Below the pieces are notes generated by a model, which searched no databases, was not told where the DNA came from, and was given only the letters and a program-made list of their open reading frames with translations. A DNA stretch of 64,000 nt. It comes from Polynucleobacter sp. JS-JIR-II-50. Its GTDB lineage: Bacteria > Pseudomonadota > Gammaproteobacteria > Burkholderiales > Burkholderiaceae. The stretch is from positions 1,199,948 through 1,263,947 of the forward strand of contig NZ_CP061307.1 of NCBI RefSeq assembly GCF_018687895.1. The letters are read 5' to 3'. Positions 15,001-30,000 of this stretch are shown one piece after another (positions within the stretch are counted from its first letter, which is position 1; every line of letters begins with the position of its first letter). The position numbers and the translations under genes are program-made.

Positions 15001-18000
15001 ACAGGTTGCCACCCAAGGCAATAGCATCGGTTGTGAAGGTCACTGCATTGCTGCCAGCGGCCATCGTCGAGCTAGTAGTAATGCTTGATGCTGACAAGGT
15101 AGTCGCAGCGCCTAAACTCACGGCTTCGTTATAAGTTTGTGCACCCGTAGTAGTGATCGTGCCACCGTTAATCGCCACCGTACCAGCTGCATCGGTTGTA
15201 ATGCTAGTTAAGTTCGTGCTAGCGCCTACTGCACCACCAAAGGTAGTAGCACCAGCAGTATTAATTGCTAGGGTTTGAGCGCCATTAACTGTTGAGGCCA
15301 GATTGATTGCGCCAGAGCTGCTGCTAGTCAGGGTTGTTGCAGCCCCCAAGGTAACCGCATCGTTATACGTTTGTGCACCAGTAGTAATAATGGTGCCACC
15401 GTTCATCGCAGTAGTACCGCCAGCATCAGTCGTTACTGAAGCGGCAGTCACTGCAGCACTAAAGGTGCTTGTACCAGTGGTATTGACAGTCAAGGCACCC
15501 AGTGCACCATCGGTTGCACCGCCTACTACACCGGTAAAGGTGATGTTGCCAGATCCAGCAGATACCGTAAGCGGATTTGCAGCAGTAGCAGCGCTATTGA
15601 CTGTAGAGCTAAAGAGTACAGTGCCGTTACTAGAAGAGCTATTGAGAGTGACGGATGAGCCAGTGATCGTCACTGCGCCTGTGTAAGTCTGGTTGCTAGA
15701 GCTAGTGATATTGGCGGCAATACTAGAAGTACCAGAGACACTTAAAGTAGTGATGCCAGAGATAGCGCCATTCATCACGGCGTTACCAGTAATACCTAAG
15801 GTGCTGTTACCAGCAAAAGTAGCGCTATTAGTCGCTGTTGCTGCAGTAATGCTTGTTGCACCTAAGGCATAAGAGCCGCCAACCGCACCAGTGAAGGTTG
15901 CTGCGCCAGTACCAGCGGCAATGATTAATGTCCTGCCTGCGGCATTGCCATTGAGTGTTCCACCAAAGCTCACATCACTATTAGTAGTTGTCAGCGTGGT
16001 ATTGGCGGTTAAGGTGGTGTTTCCGTTATAAGTCTGAGCACCGATGGTGGTGATGTTGCCACTTAAGGTAATACCAGTAGCGTGTGTAGTTGTTAGTGTG
16101 AGTGAAGACAGAACACTTGAGCCCCCTACTACACCACCAAAGCTAATTGCACCTGAACCAGCGCTCACTGTGAAGTCTTTAGCACCGTTAATAGTAGAAC
16201 CGCTACCACTAAATGTCACAGCATTATTCGTAGCAGCCAAGGTGATCGAGTTACCCAAAGTCACTGCGCCGGTATAGGTTTGCGTACCGCTAGTGGTGAT
16301 ATCACCATTTAGGGTAATGCCAGTACCAGTGATTGCTAGATTGCCAGAAGTAATACCGGCAACAGATACCGCACCACCGCTAGTCACGGTCAAGGCATTA
16401 GTACCAGTATTGAGCGCACTCGTAGCAGTGATTGCACCGCCGCCGCTGGTATTGCTGCGGATCGTCAGTGGATCAGTAAAGGTATATGGCGTGGTGTAGT
16501 TCACCGCAATCGCGCCAGTGCCAGTAGTGCTACCTAGGTAGATATTGGTAAAGCCATCTACCAAGTAAGCAAGCTCGGCATCATCGAGTTTGAGTGCGCC
16601 AGTCGCCGCGCTACCAATCGCAATCGTAGTTGCAGCAGTCTTAGGCTGGATGGTTAAGGTGGAGCTACCAGACAGGTTGCCACCCAAGGCAATAGCATCG
16701 GTTGTGAAGGTCACTGCATTGCTGCCAGCGGCCATCGTCGAGCTAGTAGTAATGCTTGATGCTGACAAGGTAGTCGCAGCGCCTAAACTCACGGCTTCGT
16801 TATAAGTTTGTGCACCCGTAGTAGTGATCGTGCCACCGTTAATCGCCACCGTACCAGCTGCATCGGTTGTAATGCTAGTTAAGTTCGTGCTAGCGCCTAC
16901 TGCACCACCAAAGGTAGTAGCACCAGCAGTATTAATTGCTAGGGTTTGAGCGCCATTAACTGTTGAGGCCAGATTGATTGCGCCAGAGCTGCTGCTAGTC
17001 AGGGTTGTTGCAGCCCCCAAGGTAACCGCATCGTTATACGTTTGTGCACCAGTAGTAATAATGGTGCCACCGTTCATCGCAGTAGTACCGCCAGCATCAG
17101 TCGTTACTGAAGCGGCAGTCACTGCAGCACTAAAGGTGCTTGTACCAGTGGTATTGACAGTCAAGGCACCCAGTGCACCATCGGTTGCACCGCCTACTAC
17201 ACCGGTAAAGGTGATGTTGCCAGATCCAGCAGATACCGTAAGCGGATTTGCAGCAGTAGCAGCGCTATTGACTGTAGAGCTAAAGAGTACAGTGCCGTTA
17301 CTAGAAGAGCTATTGAGAGTGACGGATGAGCCAGTGATCGTCACTGCGCCTGTGTAAGTCTGGTTGCTAGAGCTAGTGATATTGGCGGCAATACTAGAAG
17401 TACCAGAGACACTTAAAGTAGTGATGCCAGAGATAGCGCCATTCATCACGGCGTTACCAGTAATACCTAAGGTGCTGTTACCAGCAAAAGTAGCGCTATT
17501 AGTCGCTGTTGCTGCAGTAATGCTTGTTGCACCTAAGGCATAAGAGCCGCCAACCGCACCAGTGAAGGTTGCTGCGCCAGTACCAGCGGCAATGATTAAT
17601 GTCCTGCCTGCGGCATTGCCATTGAGTGTTCCACCAAAGCTCACATCACTATTAGTAGTTGTCAGCGTGGTATTGGCGGTTAAGGTGGTGTTTCCGTTAT
17701 AAGTCTGAGCACCGATGGTGGTGATATTTGCACCAATGGTTGTAGCACCAGATACGGAAATACTCGCCACACCACTGACTATCGCATTAAATGCTGCAGC
17801 ACCAGTCACGCCATAGGCGCCAGCACCTGAAATATTGGCACTATTAGTAGTTGTTGCTGCAGTGCTGTTAACTGCGCCCAAAGCAAGAGTGCCGCCAACG
17901 ATTCCGTTAAAGCTTACCGCTCCTGATCCAGCAGTTAATGTAAGCGCCCTAGCTGATGTGGTGCTATTTAACGCGTTACTGAAAGTGATGTTGCTATTTG

Positions 18001-21000
18001 TGGTGGATAGCGTAGTCAAGGCTGAGCCAAGGGTTACTGCATTTCCGTAGGCCTGTGCACCTGTGGTGATAATACTGCCGCCATTGATTGCGGTTGTTCC
18101 TGTGACGGAATTTTGAGTAAATGTTGCTGCATTTACGGTGCTGCTAATGGTAGTTGTGCCAGTGCTAGTTAAAGAGATATTGCCCAAGCCTTGGGAACCA
18201 CCTACTGCACCAGTAAAGGTGATCGTAGATGTTCCAGCATTTGCGGTTAATGCACGCGGTGTTGATGTGGCGCTATTCACTGTGCCAGCGAACTGAATAG
18301 CACTATTTGTTGTAGCGAAAGCATTATCCGCCGCTAATGTAACTGCATTGTTATAGGTTTGTGCGCCGGTAGTCGTAACACCTGCGCCTGTAAAGTTAGT
18401 TGTTCCGCCAGCAGAAGTGGTTAATGAAGCTAAAGCAGCAACTCCACCTACCCTTGCAACATTAATCGTTCCGCTGGTTGTTGTCAGGGTTAAGCCATAA
18501 GCAGTACCAGTAGCATCTACCGCAGCCAAAGTGATATCGCCAGTTGAGCTCGTGATCGTGCGAGCGGCGCCAGAAACTTGCAATCCGTTAGTAACTGTTA
18601 TGCCAGCAGAACCAGTTGCAGTGAGATTGCCAGACAAGATGGTTGAACCCGATGTTGTAAATGTCACTGGATTAGCAAATGAAGATGCGGCTGCAATACT
18701 AATGTTGCCGCTTTGTGAGCCGCCGCCAATCGTTACGCCAGTAAATGTGCCGCCTAAAAGGGCCAACTCAGCAGAAGTGAGATCCAATGTAGGTGCGCCA
18801 GCATCGCTTGAGGCTCCAACGTTAATCACGTTGGTTGCCGTAGTTGGCTTAAGTGTCAATGTGCCAGTTCCAGCAATAGCTGCAGACCAATCAATTTCAT
18901 TGCCGGTAAAGATGAGGTTACCCATTCCGCTCAAGGCTGAGGTAATCGAAATTGATCCTGTGCCGGCATTGAGGGTCAAGGCCTTACCTGCTCCAGCAAT
19001 GGTTGCAGAGCTAGCTATAGTGATATTGGAATTACTTGCGCTGGTATTAACGGTTAAGCCTGCACCCAATGTAACGGCAGTATTAGCATCTCCTAGAGTC
19101 ACAGCGCCATTGCCAGCAGTCACATTACTGGTGATGATCGAGCCGGCCAAGCTAAGGGTTGCTGGGCTACTTGGATTAAATGCACCGCCTGAATACGTAA
19201 AGCTATCTGTTGCCTCATCTCCAATGGTGACAGTACCAGTGGTCTCAAATGGAGTGGAGGTATAGAAACTGGCAATGCTATTGCTTGCACCAGTCAGGCT
19301 AATGTTATAAGTAGCGCTACCATCAGTTCTAAGCTGAGTGACCTGTGTTGAGCCAGCAAAAGTGACGTTACCAGCAACCTTATTGAGCCAGAGGGTGCCA
19401 ATACCAGTTTTGAGGTCACCGCTAACGTTAACGGTGCCGCTATTACTGAATGTGACATTTGAGGTGCCTCCACTTTGACCGGTGATGCTCGTAACAGAGA
19501 TATTGCCGGATCCAGCATCACCCAAAACTAAGCTAATGCCATTAGCCAAAGTCAGATCACCCAAAGTCATCGCACCAGAACCGGATCCAATGGTGAGTGA
19601 GCTGGTGATGCTCGTTGCTCTTCCAGTTCCAAGATTGACGTTACCTGTTGAGCTGATATTGCCTGCAAGTGTATTAGTGCCAGTACCAGTAATAGTGACA
19701 GCTGCCAATGGGACACCAGTTTGGCCATCAGCAGTTCTTCCCAAAACGCCCAAAGATACTGCGCCACTGCCTGCATTGAGCGTCAAGCTGTAGGCACTAT
19801 TGGAAGTACCTAAGGTGATATTGCCATTACCACTGCTATTCGTTGTTGTAATAGCGCGATTAGCAGCAAAGGCTGTCTGACGTGATGTGCCCTTAAGATC
19901 AACGGCTCCGCTAGTGTTGATATCACCGTTCAGAGTATTGAGGCCAGTACCTTGCAAGGTCAAGGTAGTCAACGGTGAGCTGCCACCGACAGCGCCCAAA
20001 GTAATTGCGCCGCTACCATTACTGATTGTTAAGCCGTATGCACCATCGGATGTGCCTAAGCTAATTGCGCCATTAGAGCTAGAAGTCAAGGTTCGATTAG
20101 CGCCAGTGAGTGTGACTGCACCGCTATAGGTTTGCGTACCAGTAGTGGTGACATTACCGCCCAAGCTAGTGGTGCCACCAACGGAGATCGAAGATAGGCC
20201 CGATAGAGCCGCATTAATAATGGCGCTATTGGTAATAGTGATTGAGTAGCCCGATCCGGTGAGCGCATTGCCCAATGTAATCGTATTACCACTAGATAAG
20301 GTTGTGTTGGCCGCCAAGGTGATGGTGTTACCCAAGCTTAAGTCACCAGTAGTTGTGATTGCACCACCAGATAATACGATTCCAGCGGAACCTGCTGATG
20401 CGTTTGTAGTAAGGCTTACTAAGTTTGCAGATCCGCCAATAGCACCGCCAAAAGTAATAGCCCCAGTGCTGGTGGTGTAAGCCGTCAATGCATATGCACC
20501 ATTAATAGTGCCGAGCGTCATTGCACCCGTTGTTTTGATCGTAGTAGCACCTGTTAATGTCATTGCGCCGCTAGCGGAACCTGCAGAAGCACTGCTGTTA
20601 TAGAGTGCGCCAGTAGTGCCATCGCCTGTACCGGCAATACTTAAGGCATTTGCAATCGCATTGCCATTGAGATCAAGACTAGTGCCAGAGGTGATGGTGA
20701 CGGTCCCCGTACCAAATGGACCATTAGTTATGGAGCCGGTAGTCGCTGCTCCTGCCTTGATAGAACCCGCGTTAACAGTAATACCGCCAGTAAATGTATT
20801 GGCACCAGAAAGAGTGAGTGCTGCAGAACCAGTTTTGATTACAGAGCCGCCAACACCAGAAATTACACCTGCATAGGTTGCATTTGCACCACTATTAATA
20901 GTGAGCACTGCACTACCGAGAGAAATATTGCCACCAGTTGATCCACCGCCACTCAGCGCAGTAAAGGTTTGGTTATTACCACCCAGGTTGATAGCAACTC

Positions 21001-24000
21001 CAGCAGCATTGGTTAACGAAACAGAACTAACAGCACTAATAGCATCGGCCACGTTCAGAGTAACTGCTCCAGCAGTAACCGCAAAGGTTCCGTTATTTTG
21101 ATTTGCGCCGCCAAGAATTAAAGTACCCGCACCAGATTTCGTGAAATTACCTGCACCAGCCATCACGCCGTTATAGGTCAGAGTCTTCGTGCTAGCTACA
21201 TCAATAGATGTAGCGCCAGTTAATGAAATACCGCGATTAGCACTTAATGTGAAGCTGTTGGTGGCATTCAGGCTACCGCCATCCAATACTAATTGGCCCG
21301 TTGTAGCTGAGCCAGGCGCAACGCCCAAACTAGTATCAGCGCCAATCGCTATTGCACCACCGCCAACAGTGGTTACGCCGGTATAGGTATTGGATGTACC
21401 GAGCGTCAATATGCCGGTTCCAAGCTTGGTTAAGGAAACTGTTGATAAGCCATTTTCCAAGACGCCGCTAAATGTGGTTGTAGAGTTATCGCCACCCACA
21501 GTTAAGGTTGGAGTACCCACTCTTGAGCTAGTAATCAAGCCAGTGCCAGCGATAGAGCCAACTGTCTCTGAGTAGCCGTTCAGATCAAACGTACCATTAA
21601 CAGTCACGGCTGCTGTATCTGAAATCACACCAGACGTACCCAAAATCACTGTAGTACCAGAATTAATAGTTAAAGAATTCGAGGTAATGGTATTAAAACT
21701 TAGGGCACCAGCATTTAGGGTGGTATCACCAGTGTAGGTATTGGCACCAGTCATGTTTAGTGTGCCAGAACCATTCTTAATCACACCGCCCGTACCTGTA
21801 GCAATAGGATCGGTAATAGTAGTGTTACCCGATCCATCAATGGTGAGATCAAAGTTTCCAGTGAAACCATTGCCACTTGCTACATCAAAAATAAGCGTTC
21901 CAGAGGTAGTCTTGATTGTACTTGCCGCTGTAAGTGTCACCGCACCAGTAATGCTGTTAGCACCTGAGGTATTCACAATTGCGCCATTACCTCCAACGCC
22001 GGTGCCAGCTACGCTGATTGCATCAGAAATAGTGATATCACCAGAAAGAGACAAGGTTGCACCGCTAGCAATAACCACTCCACCAGCAGAAGTACCTAAC
22101 GCATTGCTATGGCTTACAGCTACAGTACCAGCATTGATATTGGTTGCACCAGTAAAGGTACTGTTGCCTGACAGGAGCAATGCACCTGTACCGGATTTAG
22201 TAAAGCTACCGGCGCCAGAAATGATGCCGCCGTAAGTTAATGTTGTTGAACCATCGACATTAATACCGCCATTACCAGTCATGGCTATGCCACGATTAGC
22301 ATCCAGAGTAAATGTGCTGGTAGTTTTTAAAGTGCCACCATTAAAAGTAATGTTACCGGCGGTAGCTGAGCTTGGTGCAGTTCCAAGGTTGTTATCTGCA
22401 GAGACTAATAAAGTGCCAGCATTAATTGATGTGCCGCCAGAGTAGGAGTTTGTGCCAGAAAGGGTTAGAGTTCCGGAGCCAGACTTCGCTAGCGCAATTG
22501 TTGCCCCGCCATCCTTAATAGAACCAGAGAATGAAGTTGTCGCAGATCCGCCAACAGTCAGAGTTGATGATGCTAGGCTAGCGCTACGATTGATCTGTGT
22601 ATTTAAGGCGCTAATTTCTGCAGCGCTTAATGTACGGTTATACAAAGTCACTAAACCTAAAGATCCCTGCAATAAGGCATCAGCACTCCAATTACTCTTA
22701 CCAATAAAGTTGCTGGTACGAGTGACATTATTAGGGAGTGCATTCCAAGTACCACCATCTACTGTGCCACTAACAACCGAACCATTCACATACAGCGCTG
22801 GAGTACCAGAGAGATTTTGACTAGCTGCGTAGTTCGCAAAAGTACTGTCAACTATCCTACTTCCACCGTTATAAGATGTCGGCAAATTGGTGTTGTAGAG
22901 CTGGTACATCAAGTTGGTTGTAGTGCCACCTCTTGAGAACAGAATGTTATTGACTTCACCGCCGCCGCCAAGGTCAATGATGCGTTCCCAGATATTTGCT
23001 GTTCCAAGATTTGCCTTGGAGACAATGGTGATACCGTTAGTAAAGTTGGCAAATCCGGAAGGCAGCGTCACATAGTCATCGCCTGAGAATACGATTGCCT
23101 TATTAACAGCATCATAAGTAGGAGTACCAGTAAAGGTACCGTTGTAGCCTGAGCTACTTAAGTCTGTCCAGGTCATTGATCCAGAACCTGTATATGACAA
23201 CACGTTTGCTGCATCCAAATACAGAACTAAACCAACTTTAGAGACATTAATCTCGTTGGCAATTGTTCCTGAACCAGTCAGAGAGCCAACGGTCTGAGCG
23301 TAACCACTGAGATTCAAGATACCGTTCACTGTTAATGCTGTTCCGGTAGGTAATGCATTATTAATGCCCAACGCCAAAGTACCAGCGGAGATGGTGGTGC
23401 TACCTCCATAAGTATTGGCATATGACAGGGTCAACGTTGAGATTGAATTAGTGTCTTTATATAGATCGCCCGTACCAGAGATTGCGCCGGAGATCGTCTG
23501 ATCTGCACTAGATGAATACTTAAAGATGCCGTTATTGAGAATAGCCCCGGCGTATGCGCCTGAACCAAGTGTTCCTGCGCTACCAATTACCAAGGTACCT
23601 GCACTGATGGCGGTATCGCCGCTATAAGTATTGGTATTGGATAGGGTTAAAGTACCCGCCCCTGCTTTAGTCAAACCACCTGAACCAGAACCAATCACTC
23701 CAGAGATAGTGGTATCACCTGTGCCATTTACGGTAAGTAAGTTAGAGCCGTTGGTAATGCTGCCACTCAAGGTAGCACCAGCGCTATTGTTGTTAGTAAT
23801 GGTGCCAGCGCCATTTAAAGTGATGTTCTTTGCTGTACTGAAACTAGAGCCAGTAATAGTCAAAGTTCCGGTGTTAAATGCCAGGCCGGCATTTGTACCT
23901 AGGTTGCCGTCAGCCGCAACGCTAATAACTCCACCATTAATGCTGGTTAGACCACTATAGGTGTTGGTATTAGATAGAGTTAAGGTACCTGCGCCTGCCT

Positions 24001-27000
24001 TAGTCAAACCACCTGAACCAGAACCAATTACTCCGGAGATAGTGGTATTACCTGTGCCATTTACGGTAAGTAAGTTAGAGCCGTTGGTTACGCTTCCGCT
24101 CAAGGTAGCGCCAGCGCTATTGTTATTAGTAATAGTACCGGCACCATTTAAGGTGATGTTCTTAGCTGAACTGAAACTAGATCCAGTAATAGTCAAAGTT
24201 CCGGTGTTAAATGCCAGGCCGGCATTTGTACCTAGGTTGCCGTCAGCCGCAACGCTAATAACACCGCTATTAAGACTGGTAAGACCACTATAGGTATTGG
24301 TATTAGATAGTGTTAAGGTGCTGCTGCTCGATGTGTCTTTTGTTACTGTTCCGCTGCCAGAGATGATTCCGGATAAGGTCTGAGCAGCGCTAGAGGAATA
24401 CAACAACGCCGCATTATTAGTAATGTTGGCTGCATAAGCACCAGATCCCAAAGATCCAGAACCCCCTATTGCCAGGGTTCCTGCAGAAATTGTTGTAATG
24501 CCACCGTAGGTATTGGCATTAGTCAACGTCAGTTTTCCTGTACCTAACTTAGTAAGCGTAGAGCTTGCACCGCCTAAGGCAGAAGCAAAGGTCACATCCT
24601 GACCATTGGTATCAATCGAAAATGATTGTGTTGGGCTGGACTTGAATTTACCGGAGTAGTCTGTTGTATTGCTTGATGAGTACTGTAATGTTCCGCCACC
24701 AAATCCAATATATGCAGTGCCTGACATGTTGCCCAGTGCAGCGGATGAGCCAAGTGAAACTACACCGCCATTAATATCGATACCCACTGTAACGCTAAAG
24801 TTAGTGAATGTGCTGGTGCCTGATAGTGTGAGCGTGCCAGATCCGTTTTTAATGTAGCCAAGACCGGTCATTCCATAAGACAAGTTACCGCTAAAGCTTG
24901 TTGAGGAATTATCTCCACCCATAGTCAGCACTACGCCACTACCTGGATTTTGTGTGTATATAGTTCCAGAACCAGCAATTGACCCAACAGTTTCGCTGTA
25001 GTACACATCGAGGGTTCCGCTGCCACCAAGCACGACTGCTGTTGAATCTGAAAGAACGCCACCCGATGCGCCAACCTTGAGAGTTCCGCCGTTGATAGTG
25101 GTTGCACCTGTATAAGTATTTGAGCCCGTTAGCGTAAGTTGACTACCACCCTCTTTTGTAAGTTGACCGCCCGTACCTGACATAACACCGTCATAGCTAG
25201 CACCAGAAGTTTGTGTCACAGTGAGCTTTTTATCACCTAAGGTGATATTTCCACCTGTTGCACCGCCACCGCTCAAGTTTTTAATGCTTTGGTTATATCC
25301 ACCCAAATTGAAGGCAACACCTGCAGTATTTGCCAATGTGACGCTTGCACTATTGGCAATCGAATCAGCAATGCCAAATGTTAGTGTTCCACCATTTACT
25401 GCAGTTGCACCAGTGTAGGTATTAGTTCCTGATAGGGTTTGAGTGCCACTGCCTTCCTTGGTTAAACCAAGGACCGTTGTTGGAGATGAGGCGCCTGAGT
25501 TTAAGATAGTTCCTGTGAAGGCACCAGTACCATTGTCATTGCCAATAGATAAAGTGAGTGCCTTGCCACCGCCGCCATCGGCAAAATCTACCTTACCGCT
25601 TCCGGTAAGCGTACCAACCTTTAAGACTGCGTTGGCTACGCCATAAACACGCAGATAAGTATTGACACCATTCAAATAGATTGCTGATGTGGAGTTAATG
25701 CCTGATGTAGTCGAGGCAACAATCCAGAGATTACCGTAATTGCTTACAGTCATTAGACCGCTGGTTGTTAAGGTTCCCTGAAATACGAGGCGGTTATTCC
25801 ATAGTCCTGGATTTACTGAACTTGTAATGTTCCATGCGCCTGAGCCGGAAGCATTTCCAATATTGATCGGGGAGGCTGTAAGACCAGCGCCATATCCATT
25901 GGAACCGTCAAAATTGACTGTTCCGTTATTGACGAAATCACCACTCAAGGTTTCTGTAAAGGCAGAAGCCGGGGTTAAATTCAGCGTACTTCCCAGGTTA
26001 ACAGTAGTGGTTCCAGTGTAAGTATTGTTTCCAGTAAGGGTAAGCGCTCCCGTTCCGGAAATCGTTACCGCTCCTGCTCCACTAACAATGCCCGAGAGGG
26101 TTTGTGTAGCACTGGATGCAAACTGAAGCTTACCGCTACTTGTATTGGCAACAGAGATGTTTCCAGCATAGGAACCAGAATTCAAAGAACCAGACCCACC
26201 AATTGTTAAGTTACCAGCGCTGATGGTGATGGCACCAGTGAAGGTGTTTACGCCATTAAGCGTCCAAGTACCAGCATCCGCTTTTGTTAATGTTCCTGTG
26301 GATGTGCCAATGATAGAACTCACTGTTCCGCCTTGAGCACCACCTAAGGTTAATCCGTAAGTTCCAGAAATAGTTCCGCTATGAGTTAGTGCAATTGTTC
26401 CCGTGCCAGCAACAATTGAGCTTGCACTTCCAAGAGTAACAAGGCCAGAATAAGAAGCTGCTGTAGCGCTACTATTGATCACTGCGCCACCACTACTAAT
26501 ACCAGTACCGTTAATGGTTAATGCCTCAGCATTAGCAATAGTTTGGCCATTTAAATCAAGCACCGCTCCAGCAGTAATAGTTGTTCCGGCTGCTGTGGTT
26601 CCTAAGGCGGTAGCATTACCCAGCTTGAGAGTTCCGGCAGAAATGGTAGTTAAACCAGTGTAGTCATTAGCGCCACTCAAGGTCACTGCACCAGAACCGT
26701 TTTTAGTTAAAGTTGTGCCGCTTAATCTTCCTGAATACGTATAAGATGCTGACGAGGAATCTAAAGTGATTCCTCCATTAGCCGTAATGTTTCCAGAGGC
26801 AATGGAACCGGATGTCGTGTTATTGCCGACGTTCAATGCGATATTTGAAGTTGCAGTTAATGTGTCAATAGATGAAGCACCTAAGATATAGGCTGTAGCA
26901 CTTGAACCGCGAAGATTTAACGTACCCAACCCACTGAGGCTGCCGTAATACAAAGAGCCCGCTCCCTGCGAGGCATCTTCAGTGACTGTCACACCAGAAT

Positions 27001-30000
27001 TCACCACAATATTCATTGGGGCGGTGGATTCACTTGTACCGACGAACCAAGGAGTAAAGGTCGTCACCCCATTCGAGGATGCAAATGTGACGGTTGCCAC
27101 CCCACTACTTACACCCCTAATTACCAGTGTATTTAAGGCGTTACCCATGAAAGTGACGTTACCCTTGACCCAGTAACCAGCGCCCGAGGCTGTTGGCGCT
27201 GCATTACCAGAAACGATCAAACCAGCTGTACCGCCATCTAGCAAAGTTGTAGACGTAGCGGCAGTATTAATTACCCCAGTAAAGGTAGGCACTGCCGTAC
27301 CAATATTCATGATCGTACCGTTGCTGGTTAAATTAAAACCATTGGCAAACGATGCATCGGCTGTGAGGTTAAATTTGACTGTTGCAGTTGCGGCAACAGT
27401 ACCACTACCAAATGTTCCGCCATCATTTACCTGAAGCGTACCGCCACTGACAGTAGTTCCACTGCTATAGGAATTAGCTCCTGAGAATATTTGAGTGCCG
27501 TTACCAGACTTCGTTACAGCCGTAGATCCAGAAATAATGCCACTGTATTCAGGGCTACCGCTGGAATTATTAATGGTGATGGTGCTTGCTGAGCTCGGGG
27601 TGATGTTAGAAGATCCAGTCAACCCTGCTGCAGTTAGAGTCAAGGCGCCTGCAGTAATACCAGTTACGCTATTGACGGTACCAATCTTTAAAGAGCTTCC
27701 ATCAACAAATGTGAGGCTTGAGCTACCAATGCTTGCACCAATGGTGGAAATAGCATTTGATGTATTGGAAAGGTTATAGGTTCCTGTACCGCTTAATACC
27801 AAGCCGCCGCTAGCGTTGCTTGCAGTCATTAAGCCACTAACTACTGAGCTACCACTCAGGGAGATATAGCCATTAGTGGCTGTCATGGCACCAGCCCATG
27901 AAAGTGTGCGCGTTGCATTTGGTCCAGTCATCACCGAACCAGAATTTGCGGAAGCGAATACTGGTGTTGCAGCTCCAGCGGCGCTAGTAAGACTTCCTGG
28001 GGTAGCCGAAGCTAAGCTAGCACCCTGGAAAATAATATTTTGGTTTGCTGTAATGCTGGTTGTGGAGCCTTCATTGACGGCGTAATTATCAGTATTGCTA
28101 CCAGCATTCGTGGCAGAAATAATAATGCTGCCTCCAGATGATTGGATGGTGTTACTTACACCCGTGCTCAGATAAAACGAGGTATACAAACTAGTGTAGG
28201 CATTGATATTGACATTCCCTGCTGCGGTAATTACACCTTGACCATCATCCATGGACAAGCCAAATTGACCGGCTACATTGATTGTGACTGCGCCGGCCGT
28301 AGCTGTTACTGATTGGCGCAAATAAGTCGAATACCAGTTTGAATTATTGTTAATACTATTAATGGTTACTGAACCTGTATCAGCAACTATGCCATTCGAT
28401 CCAGCATAGAAATTACCAATATAAAGTCCAATTCCACTCATATCGATGCCAGTAATACTGACATTGGTATACGCCTTAATAATATTAGCGTCTGAATAAA
28501 TGAAAATGCCCGCAGACTCTAGATTTGCTTGATAATTACTGGCAGTCCTCTGTCCGTTAGCATATCCTGCGAGCGTTACTGAAGAGGCATAGCTGCGTAG
28601 TGTTGTTGTGGTGGACCAGATGTTGATGCCATGATTGGCACCAGTGCTGGCATTGACACCATCAGCAACAGTTCGGCCACCAATTGCGTAGCCAGTAATG
28701 CTTAATGCACCATAGGAATAGATATTTCCACCATCCCAAATTGTTAAACCTGATCCCGTATCAACGGTACCTGGAGTGACGGCATATAAATTTCTTCCCT
28801 GGATCGTAATCGCCCCCCCTGATGTGGGTGCAGTTCCAGAGGTTACGGTGTATGGATTATTAAGAGCAAAGAATTTTCCTTTAAGTCCAACCCCCCAATA
28901 CTGTCCAGTTGCCGCACTACCGGCGCTAGCAGTTGCATATCCGGTTGCCGTTGCAGTACGTGGATTGGCGGCGCCAGTAAGGGTCGAGTAAATCGAGTTA
29001 TATGCGGCAAGGATTGCCGCATTTGCAGTTGAAACGGCATCTCCAGAATTGCTAGATAGCGTGGATCCTTGAATAGCAATATTTCCAGCTAATGCCACAT
29101 AGTTCGCACTAGTACTGTCAGAGGCATATCCTACATCCCATGCACTATATGCGGAAATAGTAATGTTGCCAGCTGTGGAGCGCATCAATCCACCAGCAGC
29201 ATTTGAAGTTAAAGATGGACCCGCCGCGTTACTGTAGTAACCATAACCGCCTGATGCGCCACCATAAGCAATTACATCAATATTCCCCTGCGCTTTAAGA
29301 TAGGCATAAGTTCCACCATCACCATAGATACCGCCATATTTACCAGTAGCGCTGATATAAACATTTCCCTTGCCGCTATCAGTTCCATTAGCCACTATCG
29401 GGTTACGCAAATAGTATGCGTAGTAGCCATTAACGCTATTATCTTTTGAAATAGCATTGATTGTGATGTTGCCAGTATCGGAAATTAATCCGCACTGACT
29501 TGTTGCGCAAGTTCCGGATGCTGAACCATAAATAGCAATTTCTGTATTAGCAAGCGCATTGATATTTAAATCGCCATACGCACGAATCGTCGTCGAGGCA
29601 TTACTCAAATAAATGCCGTGATAACCAATTGCATTAATGTTGACATTGCCGGCACTGGATTGAACTACGACAGAGCCGCCTTCGTAAATATCGAGCCCCT
29701 CTCTACTTGTTGCAGTTCCATTGCTAAAGATATTTAAGTTGCCACTTGATAAAAGCTGGGTTCCAGTTTTTAAAAGGATTCCGCCTGAAGCTGAAATATC
29801 CAATGTGCTGCCAGTAGATTGAATCTTTGAATTTGCCTCTAAAAACAATCCTTCATTAGTGGAGGAATTCGCTGTAATCGAAATTGCACCTGATGCCAAA
29901 ATCTGGGTACTAGTATTCAGCCAGAGAGCAATCTCAGCCGTTGATGTTGTTGTAATAGTTAAGGCGCCATTGGTAGATCGAATCAAGCTGCTCGGATCTA

